64,000 nt of DNA from Alginatibacterium sediminis (GCF_003610775.1 NZ_RAQO01000005.1:434001-498000), one strand, 5' to 3'; shown: positions 28,636-39,686, counted from the stretch's first letter. Program-made: numbers and translations. The notes: generated by a model not told the origin, from the sequence alone.

Positions 28636-30915
28636 TTAGTTAGTAGTTACCAATTGTTGCTGCCTAACACTGATGGCGGCGTCAACCATGTGCTTGAGCG
28701 CAGATTTTGTTTCTGGCCAAGCACGTGTTTTTAGACCACAGTCGGGGTTAATCCATAATCGCTCCAACGGTATATAGCGACTCGCTTGTTCGATTAATTC
28801 ACTCATCGCATTAGCTTGCGGTACGCTTGGAGAGTGAATATCGTAAACGCCAGGTCCAATACTATTTGGATAGTTGAAATCTTCAAAGGCATTGAGAATA
28901 TCCATTTTAGATCGCGAGGCCTCAATGGTTATGACATCAGCATCTAAGGCCGCGATTGACTCAATAATTTCGTTGAACTCGCTATAGCACATGTGGGTAT
29001 GGATTTGGGTTTCGCTGCGGGCTTGAGCAACACTTAAACGAAACGCCGTAACTGCCCAGTTCAAATAATGATCTTGCTTAGATCTACGCAATGGCAGTAA
29101 CTCGCGTAACGCGGGTTCATCAACTTGGATTATTTGAATACCGGCATTTTGTAGCGCTTCAACTTCATCACTAATGGCCAATGCAAATTGAGTCGCGACC
29201 TCTTTAGCGGCTAAATCATCGCGAGGGAAAGTCCAAGCTAGCATCGTAATCGGGCCGGTCAACATCCCTTTGACAGGTTTGGTACTAAGCGATTGCGCGT
29301 ACCGGCTCCAATAGACACTGAGGTCTTTATCGCGATAAATGTCGCCAACTACAATGGCGGGTTTCACGCAACGTGAGCCATAGCTTTGCACCCAAGCATA
29401 TTGGGTGATGGCTAAGCCTTGTAGGTGCTGCGCAAAATACTCAACCATGTCGTTGCGTTCAGCTTCACCATGGACTAAAACATCAAGGCCAATTTCCTCT
29501 TGGAAGGCGATCACTTCTTTGATGTGTTGCTCCATTTGATCTTGGTAGCCGTCTTGACTTAAATCGCCACGCTTCCATTGTTGACGAGCGTTCCTAATAT
29601 CTGGAGTTTGTGGAAATGAGCCTATCGTTGTTGTTGGAAGCAAGGGTAAGTTCAATGCTTGTTGTTGGATCGCATGACGTTTGGCATAGCTCTCAGGGCG
29701 TTGCGCGGAATGCTGATCGAGTTTGGCAGAGCGTTCTCTAACCCTTGGGTTTATGGCTGCTCGCTTACTTCGAAGCGCAAGCAAGGCAGTGCTTTGTTTT
29801 AGGATCTGATCTCGGCTATCACCGATGTTTTGAAGGCCAGAAGCGAGCAGGGCAAGTTCGTTGAGTTTTTGTTTAGCAAACGAGAAGGTATCACGAACAT
29901 CGCGATCTAATTGTGATTCTTGGTCCAAATCAACGGGGCTGTGCAGCAAGGAGCAAGAACTGCCTATCCATAAACGTTGCTTTAGCTTTTCGTAAGTATG
30001 GTTTAAGAGCTGTAAGCTATTGTTTAAGTTGTTTTTCCAGACGTTGCGGCCATTTATGATGCCGGCGCTAAGGATCCATTGTTCTGGAAGTTGTTCAACA
30101 ATGCTATCGAGTTGCTTAGGGTTACTGACAAGATCCAAATGAAGACCGTCTATAAGCAATGACTTTATCCATTCGATATTGTTTTCTATGCCTTCAAAGT
30201 AAGTTGTAAAAAGCAGCTTAAGCGTGGCTGGTGATTGACTATAGAAGCTCGCAAAGGCTTCTTTCCAAGGCTGTTCGAGCTCTAGACTAGCAATTGGCTC
30301 GTCAATTTGTAGCCATTCAATGCCAAGGGCTTCCAGCTTTTCAAATATTTGTCGGTACACAGGAGCAAGCTTAGCCAATAAATCGATAGGATTTACACCG
30401 TCGTTAGATTTAGCTAAGTACAGATAACTCAGAGGACCGAGTAAAACCGGTTTTACCTGATAGCCTAAGCTTTGAGCTTCTTCAATTTCGTCAAACAGCT
30501 GAGTCCATTGCAACTCAAACTCAGTGGCATTGCTCAGTTCTGGCACAATATAGTGATAGTTTGTATTAAACCATTTGGTCATATCACTGGCGCCCGCTGC
30601 GCAGCATGAACTGCTCACCCCGCGCGCAATGGCAAACATACGCTCTAGTGGGTCTTCAATCGCAGCGTGGCGGCTTGGCGTGTTCCCAACAAGTAGGCTG
30701 GTATTGAGCACGTGATCATACCAAGCAAAATCACCAACGGTTACCCAGGTTAAACCGGCTTGATCTTGGTTTTTCCAATTATCTTGGCGTAGCTGGCTAC
30801 CAACCTCTGATAGCTCTTGCTTCGTTATCTTGTTAGCCCAATATGCTTCTAACGCAAATTTAAGCTCTCTTTGTGCTCCAATGCGGGGATATCCCAGAAT
30901 ATGAATTTTTGTCAT
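28636..30915 (-). CDS. metE: Cobalamin-independent methionine synthase
   Basis: 759 residues, the normal MetE length. The N-terminal half begins [24 protein letters not shown]. The C-terminal catalytic half starts [15 protein letters not shown] (about 430) and includes the zinc ligands [15 protein letters not shown], and the final NPDCGLKTR. It transfers the methyl group of 5-methyltetrahydrofolate polyglutamate to homocysteine in the cytoplasm. It is divergent from metR, and a MetJ-type tandem repeat lies in its promoter. Confidence 0.98.
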   Translation of the reverse strand: MTKIHILGYPRIGAQRELKFALEAYWANKITKQELSEVGSQLRQDNWKNQDQAGLTWVTVGDFAWYDHVLNTSLLVGNTPSRHAAIEDPLERMFAIARGVSSSCCAAGASDMTKWFNTNYHYIVPELSNATEFELQWTQLFDEIEEAQSLGYQVKPVLLGPLSYLYLAKSNDGVNPIDLLAKLAPVYRQIFEKLEALGIEWLQIDEPIASLELEQPWKEAFASFYSQSPATLKLLFTTYFEGIENNIEWIKSLLIDGLHLDLVSNPKQLDSIVEQLPEQWILSAGIINGRNVWKNNLNNSLQLLNHTYEKLKQRLWIGSSCSLLHSPVDLDQESQLDRDVRDTFSFAKQKLNELALLASGLQNIGDSRDQILKQSTALLALRSKRAAINPRVRERSAKLDQHSAQRPESYAKRHAIQQQALNLPLLPTTTIGSFPQTPDIRNARQQWKRGDLSQDGYQDQMEQHIKEVIAFQEEIGLDVLVHGEAERNDMVEYFAQHLQGLAITQYAWVQSYGSRCVKPAIVVGDIYRDKDLSVYWSRYAQSLSTKPVKGMLTGPITMLAWTFPRDDLAAKEVATQFALAISDEVEALQNAGIQIIQVDEPALRELLPLRRSKQDHYLNWAVTAFRLSVAQARSETQIHTHMCYSEFNEIIESIAALDADVITIEASRSKMDILNAFEDFNYPNSIGPGVYDIHSPSVPQANAMSELIEQASRYIPLERLWINPDCGLKTRAWPETKSALKHMVDAAISVRQQQLVTTN

Positions 30916-30928
30916 GTTGCCCTCCTTT

Positions 30929-30952
30929 GGACATCCAGATGTTTACATGGCT
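30929..30952 (-). promoter_or_regulatory. Tandem MetJ-box-like operator upstream of metE
   Basis: Three adjacent 8-base units, GGACATCC, AGATGTTT and ACATGGCT, approximate the met-box AGACGTCT. They lie 14-37 bases before the metE start, next to its GGAGG ribosome site. MetJ with S-adenosylmethionine is known to bind such tandem boxes. MetJ itself is not in the window. Confidence 0.5.
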
Positions 30953-31022
30953 ATAATTCCATTCTAAGTTGCATTAGTAAATTTCGTTTTTCTCAACAGT
31001 AACTTGAAGGAAACTAAAGTTA

Positions 31023-31937
31023 ATGCTTAAGCTCAACCATTTAGCGATGCTTGAAGCGATGTCTTTATCGCGAAGTCTGGCCGAAACCGCGCAGCGTCTG
31101 CACATCAGCCCTTCAGCGTTGTCGCATCAACTCAAAGACTTGGAGAGTTTGCTGGATGCGCCTGTGTATAAACGTAAAACCAAACCTTTATTATTGAGTG
31201 ATAAGGGGGAAGTGATTGCAAAGCTGGCTCATCAAGTACTACCGAGTATCCGTGAAACGCAATCCTTGCTACGCACTACTGTATCGCCAACGAGTTTGAG
31301 GATCGGTGCTCGCTGCCACTACTGCTTTGACTGGCTGTTTGCTTGCTTAAGCCCTTTGCAGAAACGTTATCCGGAATTAGAAATTCAGTTGCCGCAAGCT
31401 AACGATTTTGAACCTCTGCCAAAATTAGTCAGTCAAGATTTAGATATCGTGCTCAGCAGTGAAATGGTGTCTATGCAGGGTTTGCAATGCGACGCTTTGT
31501 TTGACTTTGAGATGCGGGTATTACTCTCAAGTCACCATCCATTGGCGAGTTTTGAAACTTTGAACTTAGAACAACTCAAAGATTACGCAATTTTTTGTTT
31601 TCCCGTTGATTGGGCTGATATCGATTTGTTTGTTCAAATGCAAGCTCATGGGATTCAAGCAAAGCAATGGATTAAGACCAATTCAACCCAGAGCATTTTA
31701 CAGCGGGTTGCAGCAAGCGAAGGAATTGCCTGTTTGCCGCAATGGAATATTACTCGATTTCAAGATTTAGGTTTAGTTACCAGTCGCGCAATTGACTTAA
31801 GAGGTGGATCTGAGGAGCTTAAGTCTGGACTTTGGAAGACCTTGTATGCGGTACATCGACAAGCTGCGAACACAGGGAGTATTGTAGAGCAGGTGAAGCA
31901 GTTGCTTTCAAACGCTGAGCCATATTTTGAACGTTGA
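31023..31937 (+). CDS. metR: LysR-family regulator MetR
   Basis: 304 residues. The HTH segment SLSRSLAETAQRLHISPSALSHQLKDLE and first residues MLKLNHLAMLEAM match MetR, as does its divergent position against metE. MetR with homocysteine activates metE. The effector domain occupies the remainder, with LRIGARCHYCFDWL in the ligand pocket region. The gene begins 108 bases from metE. Confidence 0.92.
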   Translation: MLKLNHLAMLEAMSLSRSLAETAQRLHISPSALSHQLKDLESLLDAPVYKRKTKPLLLSDKGEVIAKLAHQVLPSIRETQSLLRTTVSPTSLRIGARCHYCFDWLFACLSPLQKRYPELEIQLPQANDFEPLPKLVSQDLDIVLSSEMVSMQGLQCDALFDFEMRVLLSSHHPLASFETLNLEQLKDYAIFCFPVDWADIDLFVQMQAHGIQAKQWIKTNSTQSILQRVAASEGIACLPQWNITRFQDLGLVTSRAIDLRGGSEELKSGLWKTLYAVHRQAANTGSIVEQVKQLLSNAEPYFER

Positions 31938-31952
31938 ACAAATATAGATGTA

Positions 31953-31980
31953 GCAGTAGCGTATTTTGTTACGCTACTGC
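31953..31980. terminator. Hairpin between metR and rhlE
   Basis: Perfect 11-bp arms GCAGTAGCGTA/TACGCTACTGC enclose TTTTGT between two convergent genes. No T-run longer than three follows, so termination strength is uncertain. Confidence 0.65.
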
Positions 31981-31991
31981 AAGACTATAGT

Positions 31992-33344
31992 TTAGGCGTT
32001 TCCACTGGTTTTTGGATTTGAGCGGCGACGTCTTCTGTTTTCGTTTGGTTTAGCCGCACCAGTTTGATTCGGACGTTGGCCTCGGCCCTGGGGTTTATGG
32101 CCGTTACTTAGATCTGAACTACGCTGGCCATCACGATGGCCTTCTTTCGCATCGTTGTGTTTCTTAGGACGCTTATGCTTAGGCGCTTTAAGAGTTGAAA
32201 CCGGTAGTGGGTTCTGAGCTTTAAAGCCTTCAACTTCTCTGCGTTCTAGTAACTGCTGGGTTAAGCGTTCGATATCACTTAGCTGTTTCGCTTCGTCTTG
32301 GCTTACTAATGACACTGCTTGCCCAGTTGAGCCAGCTCGGCCGGTTCGACCGATACGGTGGACGTAGTCTTCGGCAACGTTTGGTAAGTCGAAATTGACC
32401 ACTTGTGGCAACTGGTCAATATCGAGACCCCTCGCTGCAATGTCGGTAGCAACCAATACTTGAACGCTGCCACTTTTGAAATCTGCCAGAGCGCGAGTTC
32501 GAGCACCTTGACTCTTATTGCCGTGAATAGCGGCGGCGTTGATATTAGATTTTTCTAGGTGCTGCGCCAATTTGTTAGCGCCATGCTTAGTGCGTGTAAA
32601 CACTAACACTTGTTGCCAGTTTTGGTCTTTAATCAAATGAACCAATAGACGCGATTTAGCGTTCTTATCAACCGGCACCAGCCATTGGGTTACGCTTTTG
32701 GCTGCAGCATTTCTAGGTGTGACTGAAATTTCTACTGGAGAGTTTACTAGGTTACGTGCAAGTTCGCGGATTTCTTCTGAGAATGTCGCTGAGAACAACA
32801 GATTTTGGCGTTGTTTTGGCAGTAGCGCGATTACTTTTTTAATATCGTGGATAAAACCCATATCCAGCATTCGGTCAGCTTCATCAAGGACTAGAATCTC
32901 AAGCTGTGAAAATCGGACCGCATTTTGGCGATACAGGTCAAGTAGACGACCTGGTGTCGCAACTAAGACATCGACGCCTTTGCGAAGTTTCATCATCTGA
33001 GGATTGATACCAACCCCGCCAAATACAACCGCAGAACTCATGGGAAGATTTTTACCATAGGTTGCAACGCTTTCACCCACTTGTGCAGCTAGCTCTCGGG
33101 TTGGTGTTAGGACTAGAGCTCGAACCTGGTTACCACGGGCACGTTGGCCAGAAGACAATCGTTCCAAAATTGGAAGCGTAAATCCTGCTGTTTTACCGGT
33201 GCCGGTTTGAGCTGCCGCCATAACATCTTTGCCTTCCAGTACCGCTGGAATAGCTTGCTCTTGAATAGGAGTGGGTTGGTCGTAACCCTGTTCATTCACA
33301 GCGTCAAGGATCGGGGCAGATAGGCCAAGTTCAGAGAAGTACAT
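31992..33344 (-). CDS. rhlE: DEAD-box RNA helicase, RhlE type
   Basis: 450 residues. All motifs are visible: the Q motif ([14 protein letters not shown]), [26 protein letters not shown] in [18 protein letters not shown], and HRIGRTGR. The C-terminal 90 residues are basic and low complexity ([25 protein letters not shown]), as in RhlE tails that bind RNA. It remodels RNA in ribosome assembly and decay, especially in the cold. Confidence 0.95.
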   Translation of the reverse strand: MYFSELGLSAPILDAVNEQGYDQPTPIQEQAIPAVLEGKDVMAAAQTGTGKTAGFTLPILERLSSGQRARGNQVRALVLTPTRELAAQVGESVATYGKNLPMSSAVVFGGVGINPQMMKLRKGVDVLVATPGRLLDLYRQNAVRFSQLEILVLDEADRMLDMGFIHDIKKVIALLPKQRQNLLFSATFSEEIRELARNLVNSPVEISVTPRNAAAKSVTQWLVPVDKNAKSRLLVHLIKDQNWQQVLVFTRTKHGANKLAQHLEKSNINAAAIHGNKSQGARTRALADFKSGSVQVLVATDIAARGLDIDQLPQVVNFDLPNVAEDYVHRIGRTGRAGSTGQAVSLVSQDEAKQLSDIERLTQQLLERREVEGFKAQNPLPVSTLKAPKHKRPKKHNDAKEGHRDGQRSSDLSNGHKPQGRGQRPNQTGAAKPNENRRRRRSNPKTSGNA

Positions 33345-33513
33345 ATTGAGCTCTCAGTTGGGCACCGTCTAATTATTGCCGATGCTTGAAAATAGCTGCG
33401 CAGATTACCTTAAATAGAGCTAAATCCCTAACTAAATGCAAAATAATCGCATTTCATTTCGCAATATCTAGCATTTGGCACTAGGTTTAAAGTAACTACA
33501 AAGGATAATCTAT

Positions 33514-34182
33514 ATGCGACATGGATGTTTGCTAGTATGGATAAGTGTATGTTTGTGCGTTATGAACCCAGCGTTTGCCCAAACCAAACTAAGATTTACC
33601 ATTTCTCCTGCGGCTAAGTATTTACCCCAACAAATTGCCAAAGCTGAGCTTGCGATTACTCAGGCTGGTTTCACCAGTGAAATTGTCGAACTTCCGGCGC
33701 GGCAAGCCTTAAGCTACGTGCTAAAGGGGCAATTCGATGGGTCGTTAATGCGTCATCCAGAGGCACAGCCGGTTAAGAGTGAGTTAGTTCAAGTTCCAGA
33801 TCCCATCGACCAAATTGACTATTGGATGGCAACTCGAAGCGGTAGAACCTGTCCAAAGAATAAGACTGAATTGTGGGCAAATTGGCGTCCTATTTCAGTG
33901 CGCGGAATTCTTATATTTGAAGCTATTTTCAAACCGTCTCAACTACCAGCTATTGAAGTCGAAACGGTTCGGGATGCCTTCGCTAGTTTATTGACAAACA
34001 AAGGTGATTTTATAGCGCTACCAAAAACCTTTGAATTGGAATCCCTGAAGCATTTAGACAATGCACTGCAATTTTGTTTTAGCGAAGCCATCTATAGCAG
34101 CCCGCTATACATCTACTTGCATCCTCGGCATCGAGAAATTGCGGTTTTAATTGCAGCCCAATTAAAACTGATAAAACCTTAA
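33514..34182 (+). CDS. Periplasmic solute-binding protein-like
   Basis: 222 residues. A signal peptide ending AFAQ is followed by LRFTISPAAKYLPQQIAKAELAITQAGFTSEIVELPARQAL, the opening of the family 3 (amino-acid type) solute-binding fold. It is short for the family (usually about 250). No permease genes are nearby, as is common for stand-alone copies in marine Gammaproteobacteria. The ligand is unknown. Confidence 0.72.
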   Translation: MRHGCLLVWISVCLCVMNPAFAQTKLRFTISPAAKYLPQQIAKAELAITQAGFTSEIVELPARQALSYVLKGQFDGSLMRHPEAQPVKSELVQVPDPIDQIDYWMATRSGRTCPKNKTELWANWRPISVRGILIFEAIFKPSQLPAIEVETVRDAFASLLTNKGDFIALPKTFELESLKHLDNALQFCFSEAIYSSPLYIYLHPRHREIAVLIAAQLKLIKP

Positions 34183-34254
34183 ATATAAATGTCTTAAGTG
34201 GCTATACTGGAGGTAATACTAGTACTGGCAACCTGGTTACGGAGTGTCTGACAA

Positions 34255-37200
34255 TTGAAAGTCTTGGGTCGTATAATATTTGTCTTATTACTAATCGTGA
34301 TACTTTTGGCGCTTAGCTTGTTGGTAGGCATTCGCGTTAACCTAGAACAAAACCGCACGTTTATAACTGATCTGGTTGCAGATACGCTTGGTATCGAACT
34401 TGTTATAAACGGAGATATTGAACTTAACTTGTCCCTAAGCCCCTCTTTTTTAATCAGTAAGGTTCAAATCCCTAATCCAGATGCGTGGCCATATAGCAAT
34501 CTACTTAGCGTGGATCGTGTACAAGCAAAACTATCTGTATTGCCATTTTTACAAAAAGTAATTGATATCGATCTCATCGAACTTGAGGGTCTTAGTATAG
34601 ATGTAATTCACGAAAGTGATGGTACAAGTAATCTAGATGTATGGCTCGCTGGCCTGAACAACAAACAATCCAAAAGTGTTGAAGCTTCCAAACAAACTCA
34701 ATCATCAATTAATGAACGTGAAGAATTAGCCCAATGGGCCCTTAGCTTTGATTACGATATTGATATTAAAGAGCATATTCAGGCAACCGCCGTTGCAATT
34801 ACTTATCGTGATGTCGACGCAGATGCCGTTGTTGATTGGCGGTTAAACCAGCTCACTTTAATTGCTATCGACTCCAATGAAGTTGAACTTAGCGCTGAAG
34901 GTAGCATGTTGGGCGAGAGCTATTCGTTAGACGCCGTTTGGCATCTAAACGCCTTGTTACACGGCCAAGCGAGTCATATTAGTGCTAATTTTAAAGTGGC
35001 TGATGCCACGCTTAGTATCAGTGGGGATTTAGCGCTAGATGCTCGCCAGCAATCGACTTTGGATCTTGTACTGGATTGGCCGGAGCAAGACTCGTTGATT
35101 CGCATATTGGGTCCTCAATTTGAGCCCCTCTCACCGCTCAATATCTCAGGCAAGCTACTCTACAAACCAGGGACTATTGCACTACCTTCAGTTGATGCGA
35201 TATTTGGTTTAGCAACCGCCAAAGGGGAAATGAGCTTAAGTAGAGGAAAAGTACCTAAAGTTACTGGGCATTTGAATGTTGACCGGATTGATGTCTCTCA
35301 CTGGTTACAAGGTGGCAGCGTAGACCAAGCGGCTTCCCAAAAGGAAAGGATTTCTTCGACAGCTAAGACAGAGCAACAAACACCAGTATTACAAATATTG
35401 AAGTCATCGCTAGAGAAAAGTGATTTAGACATCAAGTTCGAATTGGGTGAGTTACTGGGGCTTGGATTTGAAACCAAACAGCTATCTCTGGCTGCGATGG
35501 TCAAAGATGGTAAATTGGTAGCGCCTTCGACAGTTACCATTGAAGGTGTCACCTTCAATGGTATTGTCAAAGCGCAAGGCGGAAGCAACGATGTGGATGC
35601 GCAAGTGCGCCTGTTTACCAACGATGCAGATCTAAGCAAAATGGTTAGTAAACTGGATCTGCTCGCTAGTGAAGGGGATAGTATTCAACTGGCGAGTAGC
35701 GAATTTTTGATGAATCTAAAGGGCCAAAATTTACAAGAAATTGTGGGTGAAGCGCATCTTGAATTTCATGCCATTGACGGACTGCTGCAATTTGCATCGG
35801 GCACCAAAATGCAGCTTCACAACGTTGACCTCATTAGTGACCCTAAAGATAATTTTAGTGCCCAAATTGATGGAGATATCCTAGGTATTCCTTTAAGTGT
35901 TGCGATGCAAAGTCCCGCACTACAGAAAATTCAAAATGAACGTTGGCTGTTAGATATACAAATGATGTCGCCGGCATTTGAACTTAGTGGGGAAGTTGAG
36001 CTTCCTGAGGGTGATTGGAACAACTCAGCCCGAGTTAACATGGAGCTCAGTTCACAAAATGTTGGCGCCTTATCTGCTTGGTTGGGGATCAATCCAGAAT
36101 ACAATTCCAAATTTGAGTTCTCCGCCAATTACCAGCTCGAGCCAGGCAAGCTAAATATCGATATTGAACGCTTCCAGCTTGGTGATAATCAGGGACAGCT
36201 AACGTGGCTTTGGGATGCTAGTTCTCAAGATAACGACATACCCGATGTCACTGTTGATGCGGACTTCTCATTTATTGATATCGACCAATTGATGGGATTA
36301 ATGCCAGCTGAAGATCCTGAGCAATCCGAGGCCGCGGCAGCTTCGCAAGCGAATTCTCCAAAAGCCGGGACACTGCAAATCCCACTATTACCCAATGGAT
36401 TGTATCTTGGCGACTTAGATTTGAAGCTTAAGCTCGACAGGCTGCTGGTTTCTGGTCAAAGCCTTGAACAACTAAATTTGCAGGCAAAAGCGCGCGAAGG
36501 GTGGATGCAAAAATCACCTTTTAGTTTGGAGTATTTAGGTTCTGCTTATGCCGGAGAATTTGCATTTGATTTACGCGAATCACCGCTGAAAATGGCAGTG
36601 CAATTGCAGTCCCAGCAACTGAACCTTGGGTACGCCTTGTCAAAGTTAGATTTAGTTGCTGATCTAGATATGGTGATCGACCGTGCATCCTTGCGTGTCA
36701 TTCTAACCGGGGACAATCTAAAAGAATTAATCTTAAATACAGAGTTTGATTTAGCCATGAACGGTGGCTATTGGGTTCTCGTAGATCAAAATACAGGTGC
36801 GCAAGCTAGGCTAAGTATTGATAACGGCAGCTTGAAAATTGCACCGAGCAGCCCATTACGTTTAAACCTTGATGGAAAAATTCAGGACTCAAATTACAAC
36901 GTTGCACTTCAAAGTCTAAACTTAACGCAGCTTTCACAGCAACCCAAATCACTACCTTTATCGTTGATAGCCAATCTAGACGATGTGAAAATTGAGGCAA
37001 GCGCACAATTAGAACGACCCATAAGAGCCGATGCGATGAGCCTAAGCTATAAACTTGAAGCCCCACGGATGAACAGTTTAGATCACCTACACCCTTTCCA
37101 ATTGCCCCCCTTTGGCCCTTTAAAATCCAGCGGAACATTCGAATTAACCGCGCAAGGTTACGAAATCAAAGACTTTCAATTTAGTGTCGATGAGAGTCGT

Positions 37201-38226
37201 TTGCTTGGAAATGCCACATTGCGCACGGATTTGGCTGTTCCAGAACTGTTCGTTGGATTAGATGCTCAATATATTCAGCTAGATGATTTTGAATTTGGCG
37301 ATTGGCGTCCACTAGATGTTCCCTCAGTAGCTGTTGAAGAGCAGGTTGACATTGAAACTAGCCAAGAAGTTTTGGTCGATGACACAATTAAAGATCGGCT
37401 CGCAGCCATCAATGCACAGCTGGAAGTCAATGTCGCTAAAGTTGAAGTTGGCACTGAGCACCTAGGGGCCGGACAGTTAAAATGGCAACTCTTGGATTCT
37501 AAGATGGACTTACATCGCCTATACGTAGAGTTACCAGGGGGAGAAGTCGAGCTCAGCGCTGGCGTTAAACCAAGCAGTCAAGGCTTCGATAGTTACCTAA
37601 AAGCAGACATAGAAAAATTTGATTACGGTTTATTAGCTCGCAAGCTAAAGCCAACAACGCAAATGGCGGGATTGCTTGACCTTAAACTTGATTTGTTGTC
37701 TTCCACTCAAGATGTATATGGATTATTGTCTGGTGCGTCGGGTCAATTAGGTTTTGCTGTTTGGCCAGAAAATTTTGAAGCTGGAGTGATTGATTTATGG
37801 GCTGTCTCATTGGTTTCGGCTGTTATGCCAAAAATGGATACCGACATCAGTCTTGTTAATTGCGTGGTGGCTAGTTTCGACATGAGTGATGGCTTAATGC
37901 GACAAGATGTACTGCTAGCAGATACATCCAAAATTAGAATACTAGGTGAGAGTACCATCGACTTTAAAGCGCAAGAGTTGGCACTTCGATTAGCCCCCAA
38001 GCCAAAAACGGCGCAAATATTTAATCTGCAAACTCCGGTCAGCGTGTCCGGAAGTTTTGAAGACTTTAAGATTGGAGTTGCCAGTGGCGGTCTAATCGGT
38101 ACCACACTGCGCTTTATTACTAGCCCAGTGGTTGCTCCGCTAAGCTGGATCTTTACAGCGCCCTTGGAACAAGATGGCTCTCAATTATGCCAGCAAGTCT
38201 GGCAAGCTAGCCTCGTTACCAACTAA
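34255..38226 (+). CDS. AsmA-family envelope protein
   Basis: 1323 residues. An N-terminal membrane helix (LGRIIFVLLLIVILLALSLLVGI) is followed by the AsmA start region (TLGIELVINGDIELNLSLSPSF, residues about 45-65) and long repetitive beta-rich stretches of the TAM/AsmA type. The C-terminus has the AsmA-like ending with LRLAPKPKTAQIFNLQTPVSVSGSFEDFKIG. Such proteins bridge the periplasm and move phospholipid. The start is TTG 34255 with GGAG about 10 bases upstream. It is twice the length of E. coli AsmA. Confidence 0.9.
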   Translation: MKVLGRIIFVLLLIVILLALSLLVGIRVNLEQNRTFITDLVADTLGIELVINGDIELNLSLSPSFLISKVQIPNPDAWPYSNLLSVDRVQAKLSVLPFLQKVIDIDLIELEGLSIDVIHESDGTSNLDVWLAGLNNKQSKSVEASKQTQSSINEREELAQWALSFDYDIDIKEHIQATAVAITYRDVDADAVVDWRLNQLTLIAIDSNEVELSAEGSMLGESYSLDAVWHLNALLHGQASHISANFKVADATLSISGDLALDARQQSTLDLVLDWPEQDSLIRILGPQFEPLSPLNISGKLLYKPGTIALPSVDAIFGLATAKGEMSLSRGKVPKVTGHLNVDRIDVSHWLQGGSVDQAASQKERISSTAKTEQQTPVLQILKSSLEKSDLDIKFELGELLGLGFETKQLSLAAMVKDGKLVAPSTVTIEGVTFNGIVKAQGGSNDVDAQVRLFTNDADLSKMVSKLDLLASEGDSIQLASSEFLMNLKGQNLQEIVGEAHLEFHAIDGLLQFASGTKMQLHNVDLISDPKDNFSAQIDGDILGIPLSVAMQSPALQKIQNERWLLDIQMMSPAFELSGEVELPEGDWNNSARVNMELSSQNVGALSAWLGINPEYNSKFEFSANYQLEPGKLNIDIERFQLGDNQGQLTWLWDASSQDNDIPDVTVDADFSFIDIDQLMGLMPAEDPEQSEAAAASQANSPKAGTLQIPLLPNGLYLGDLDLKLKLDRLLVSGQSLEQLNLQAKAREGWMQKSPFSLEYLGSAYAGEFAFDLRESPLKMAVQLQSQQLNLGYALSKLDLVADLDMVIDRASLRVILTGDNLKELILNTEFDLAMNGGYWVLVDQNTGAQARLSIDNGSLKIAPSSPLRLNLDGKIQDSNYNVALQSLNLTQLSQQPKSLPLSLIANLDDVKIEASAQLERPIRADAMSLSYKLEAPRMNSLDHLHPFQLPPFGPLKSSGTFELTAQGYEIKDFQFSVDESRLLGNATLRTDLAVPELFVGLDAQYIQLDDFEFGDWRPLDVPSVAVEEQVDIETSQEVLVDDTIKDRLAAINAQLEVNVAKVEVGTEHLGAGQLKWQLLDSKMDLHRLYVELPGGEVELSAGVKPSSQGFDSYLKADIEKFDYGLLARKLKPTTQMAGLLDLKLDLLSSTQDVYGLLSGASGQLGFAVWPENFEAGVIDLWAVSLVSAVMPKMDTDISLVNCVVASFDMSDGLMRQDVLLADTSKIRILGESTIDFKAQELALRLAPKPKTAQIFNLQTPVSVSGSFEDFKIGVASGGLIGTTLRFITSPVVAPLSWIFTAPLEQDGSQLCQQVWQASLVTN

Positions 38227-38251
38227 TCTAGCTTTGGTTCAACAGTGCTGC

Positions 38252-38757
38252 TTACAATAGCCCGAAATCGATACAGCGCTGCTTCACAACCTTGTTGGCA
38301 TTGTGTTGTAGTTTCTCTATACGCTGTGCTCGTTGACACTCAAAGGCATTAACAGGGTGTTGTTTATCCCAAGCACTCATCAGCTGTTGTTGTTGGCGAC
38401 TCATCGAAAAATGCGGATAGCTTTGTTCCATATACAGGTAAGTCCGTGCGATCACACCCCGGGCGTGCGACGGCGGCTCAGCTTTTCGTGAGCGTATTTT
38501 CATCTGACAACTACCAAAACTAGCGCTTGCTTTAGCGTCCATCATCACAAAGTTGTAATTGCTACGGAGTGCATTAACAGCGCCGATGGCGGGAAATAAG
38601 TTGTGCATATCAGCCTGCATCAACCTGAACTCTAAATTTACTTTTTCGGCACACTTTCGACCTTTGAAACTCCGACCTTTGCTATCGACGCATTGGGGGT
38701 GACCTTCGCGCCATTCCTCGAAACTTCGGCCAAAGTTTTCTGCTGGTACGACGTGTT
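38252..38757 (-). pseudogene. endA: endA/dns endonuclease I, 3' fragment cut by island insertion
   Basis: On the minus strand the reading resumes H-V-V-P-A-E-N-F-G-R-S-F-E-E-W at 38756 and continues through PQCVDSKGRSFKGRKC, LMQADMHNLFPAIGAVNALRSN (the metal-binding Asn region), to the normal C-terminus. This is the second half of a Vibrio Dns/E. coli EndA type periplasmic nuclease. It lacks its own start and signal peptide, so no nuclease should be made from it. The matching first half lies at 61022-61287, and the two halves join at TGTT with the frame restored. Confidence 0.93.
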
Positions 38758-38780
38758 ATGAATACCTAAAAGTGTAACTT
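38758..38780 (+). repeat. Left terminal inverted repeat of the island
   Basis: AATACC, a 5-base spacer, then GTGTAAC (38761-38778) matches, in inverted form, AATACC, a 6-base spacer and ATGTAAC at the right end (60994-61012 region). The copies stand 3 and about 9 bases from the TGTT core, so the ends are asymmetric, as in Tn554-type elements. These are candidate recombinase binding arms. Confidence 0.5.
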
Positions 38781-38951
38781 CATTCTTAGTGGTCAATATT
38801 AACTGTTGTAGAGGTGATTCGTTGCAAACTCATTTCTGCCTTTTTTTGAGAGTATTACGATTTATCAGCTCGCTAATCATTATTTGACCTAATTTTCTTA
38901 ATGTAGGTATGGTGTATAAGACTTATCACATAAATTTAGGCGGAGTTTAAG

Positions 38952-39158
38952 GTGAATCGAGAAAACAAAAAGAATTTTGACAAAGTATTTCAGACTGCGC
39001 TGGCACTATTTGGAAATGAAGAGGCCGTTAATCACTGGCTTAAGCACCCAGTTAGAGGACTTGGTAACAAACGGCCTATTGATATGCTTTCGACAGCCGA
39101 AGATACTAAGGCTGTACTTAATTTGATCGGCCGTTTAGAGCATGGGGTGTTTTCGTGA
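38952..39158 (+). CDS. MbcA/ParS/Xre toxin-binding-domain protein (DUF2384)
   Basis: 68 residues. FDKVFQTALALFGNEEAVNHWL, then HPVRGLGNKRPIDML and the ending GRLEHGVFS, are the C-terminal domain of Xre/MbcA antitoxins, which binds RES-type toxins. The usual N-terminal HTH is missing. No RES toxin follows; the next frame (GTG 39155) stops after 13 codons. It is either an orphan antitoxin-like protein or the survivor of a broken pair. A similar protein lies at 46572. Confidence 0.75.
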   Translation: MNRENKKNFDKVFQTALALFGNEEAVNHWLKHPVRGLGNKRPIDMLSTAEDTKAVLNLIGRLEHGVFS

Positions 39159-39597
39159 CCTTTTTTGCAGCAAGCTTTTGCCCCAAAATGCTTTAGGCCT
39201 TCTTGCTAACAGCAAAATTTCCTACTGCTCTTTCCATACCAAAACTAATGGTTTTGAGTCAGATTTCCATGCCAAATATAATCGCCGCTAGAATTAAGGC
39301 TGCTTGTCGTGGAAATAAAAATACGTTTGATCCAATGCCAATAGGTTTGTTCGGTACGAATACTGTAATGATGTTGATAAATCGTATTTCTGAAACGCTG
39401 TTGGAGTCGCAGAGGTGATTTTGTCATGCTGCGCACTTTTAAACTGTTTATATATACAGTATTTGTAATTTCGTATGCTTCTTTTGTCAAAGTAATCAAC
39501 AGAAAAATAGGTACAGCTATTGATTGATTATTGATAAAGAGTGAAAGTAGACAATAGCTTAAGATAAAAGACACGCTGATGGGATAAATGTACGTCA
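39159..39597. other. Gene-free stretch with cassette-type repeat
   Basis: No convincing gene is visible. Blocks of this stretch recur in order at 50016-50400: TTTTGCCCCAAAATG (39176 and 50016), CAAAACTAATGGTTTT (39240 and 50079) and GCGCACTTTT (39431 and 50157). The first copy has about 113 extra bases in the middle. It ends in an attC-like hairpin. A 71-codon frame at 39203-39418 has no recognisable similarity and no ribosome site. Confidence 0.6.
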
Positions 39598-39671
39598 CAT
39601 AACATTTTCGGTGATAGGAAGCGTGCACATTGAATGGGATAGGAAGCACGTGCTTCCTACTTAGCGTTAAC
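39598..39671 (+). other. attC site (integron recombination site) 1
   Basis: R''-like ATAACA (39599-39604), a stem built from GATAGGAAGC twice and GCTTCCTAC once, and a right core GCGTTAACT (39664 onward; GTTAACT from 39666). The outer arms ATAAC/GTTAAC are inverted. The hairpin changes together with its counterpart at 50327-50398 (GGAAGC/GCTTCC versus GGCCGC/GCGGCC). Confidence 0.65.
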
Positions 39672-39686
39672 TGCCTTTTAAAAATT

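Noticed and set aside
39203-39418. 71-codon frame in the cassette tail
   Set aside because: It has no ribosome site and no recognisable domain. It lies in the part of the repeat that is mostly missing from the second copy.
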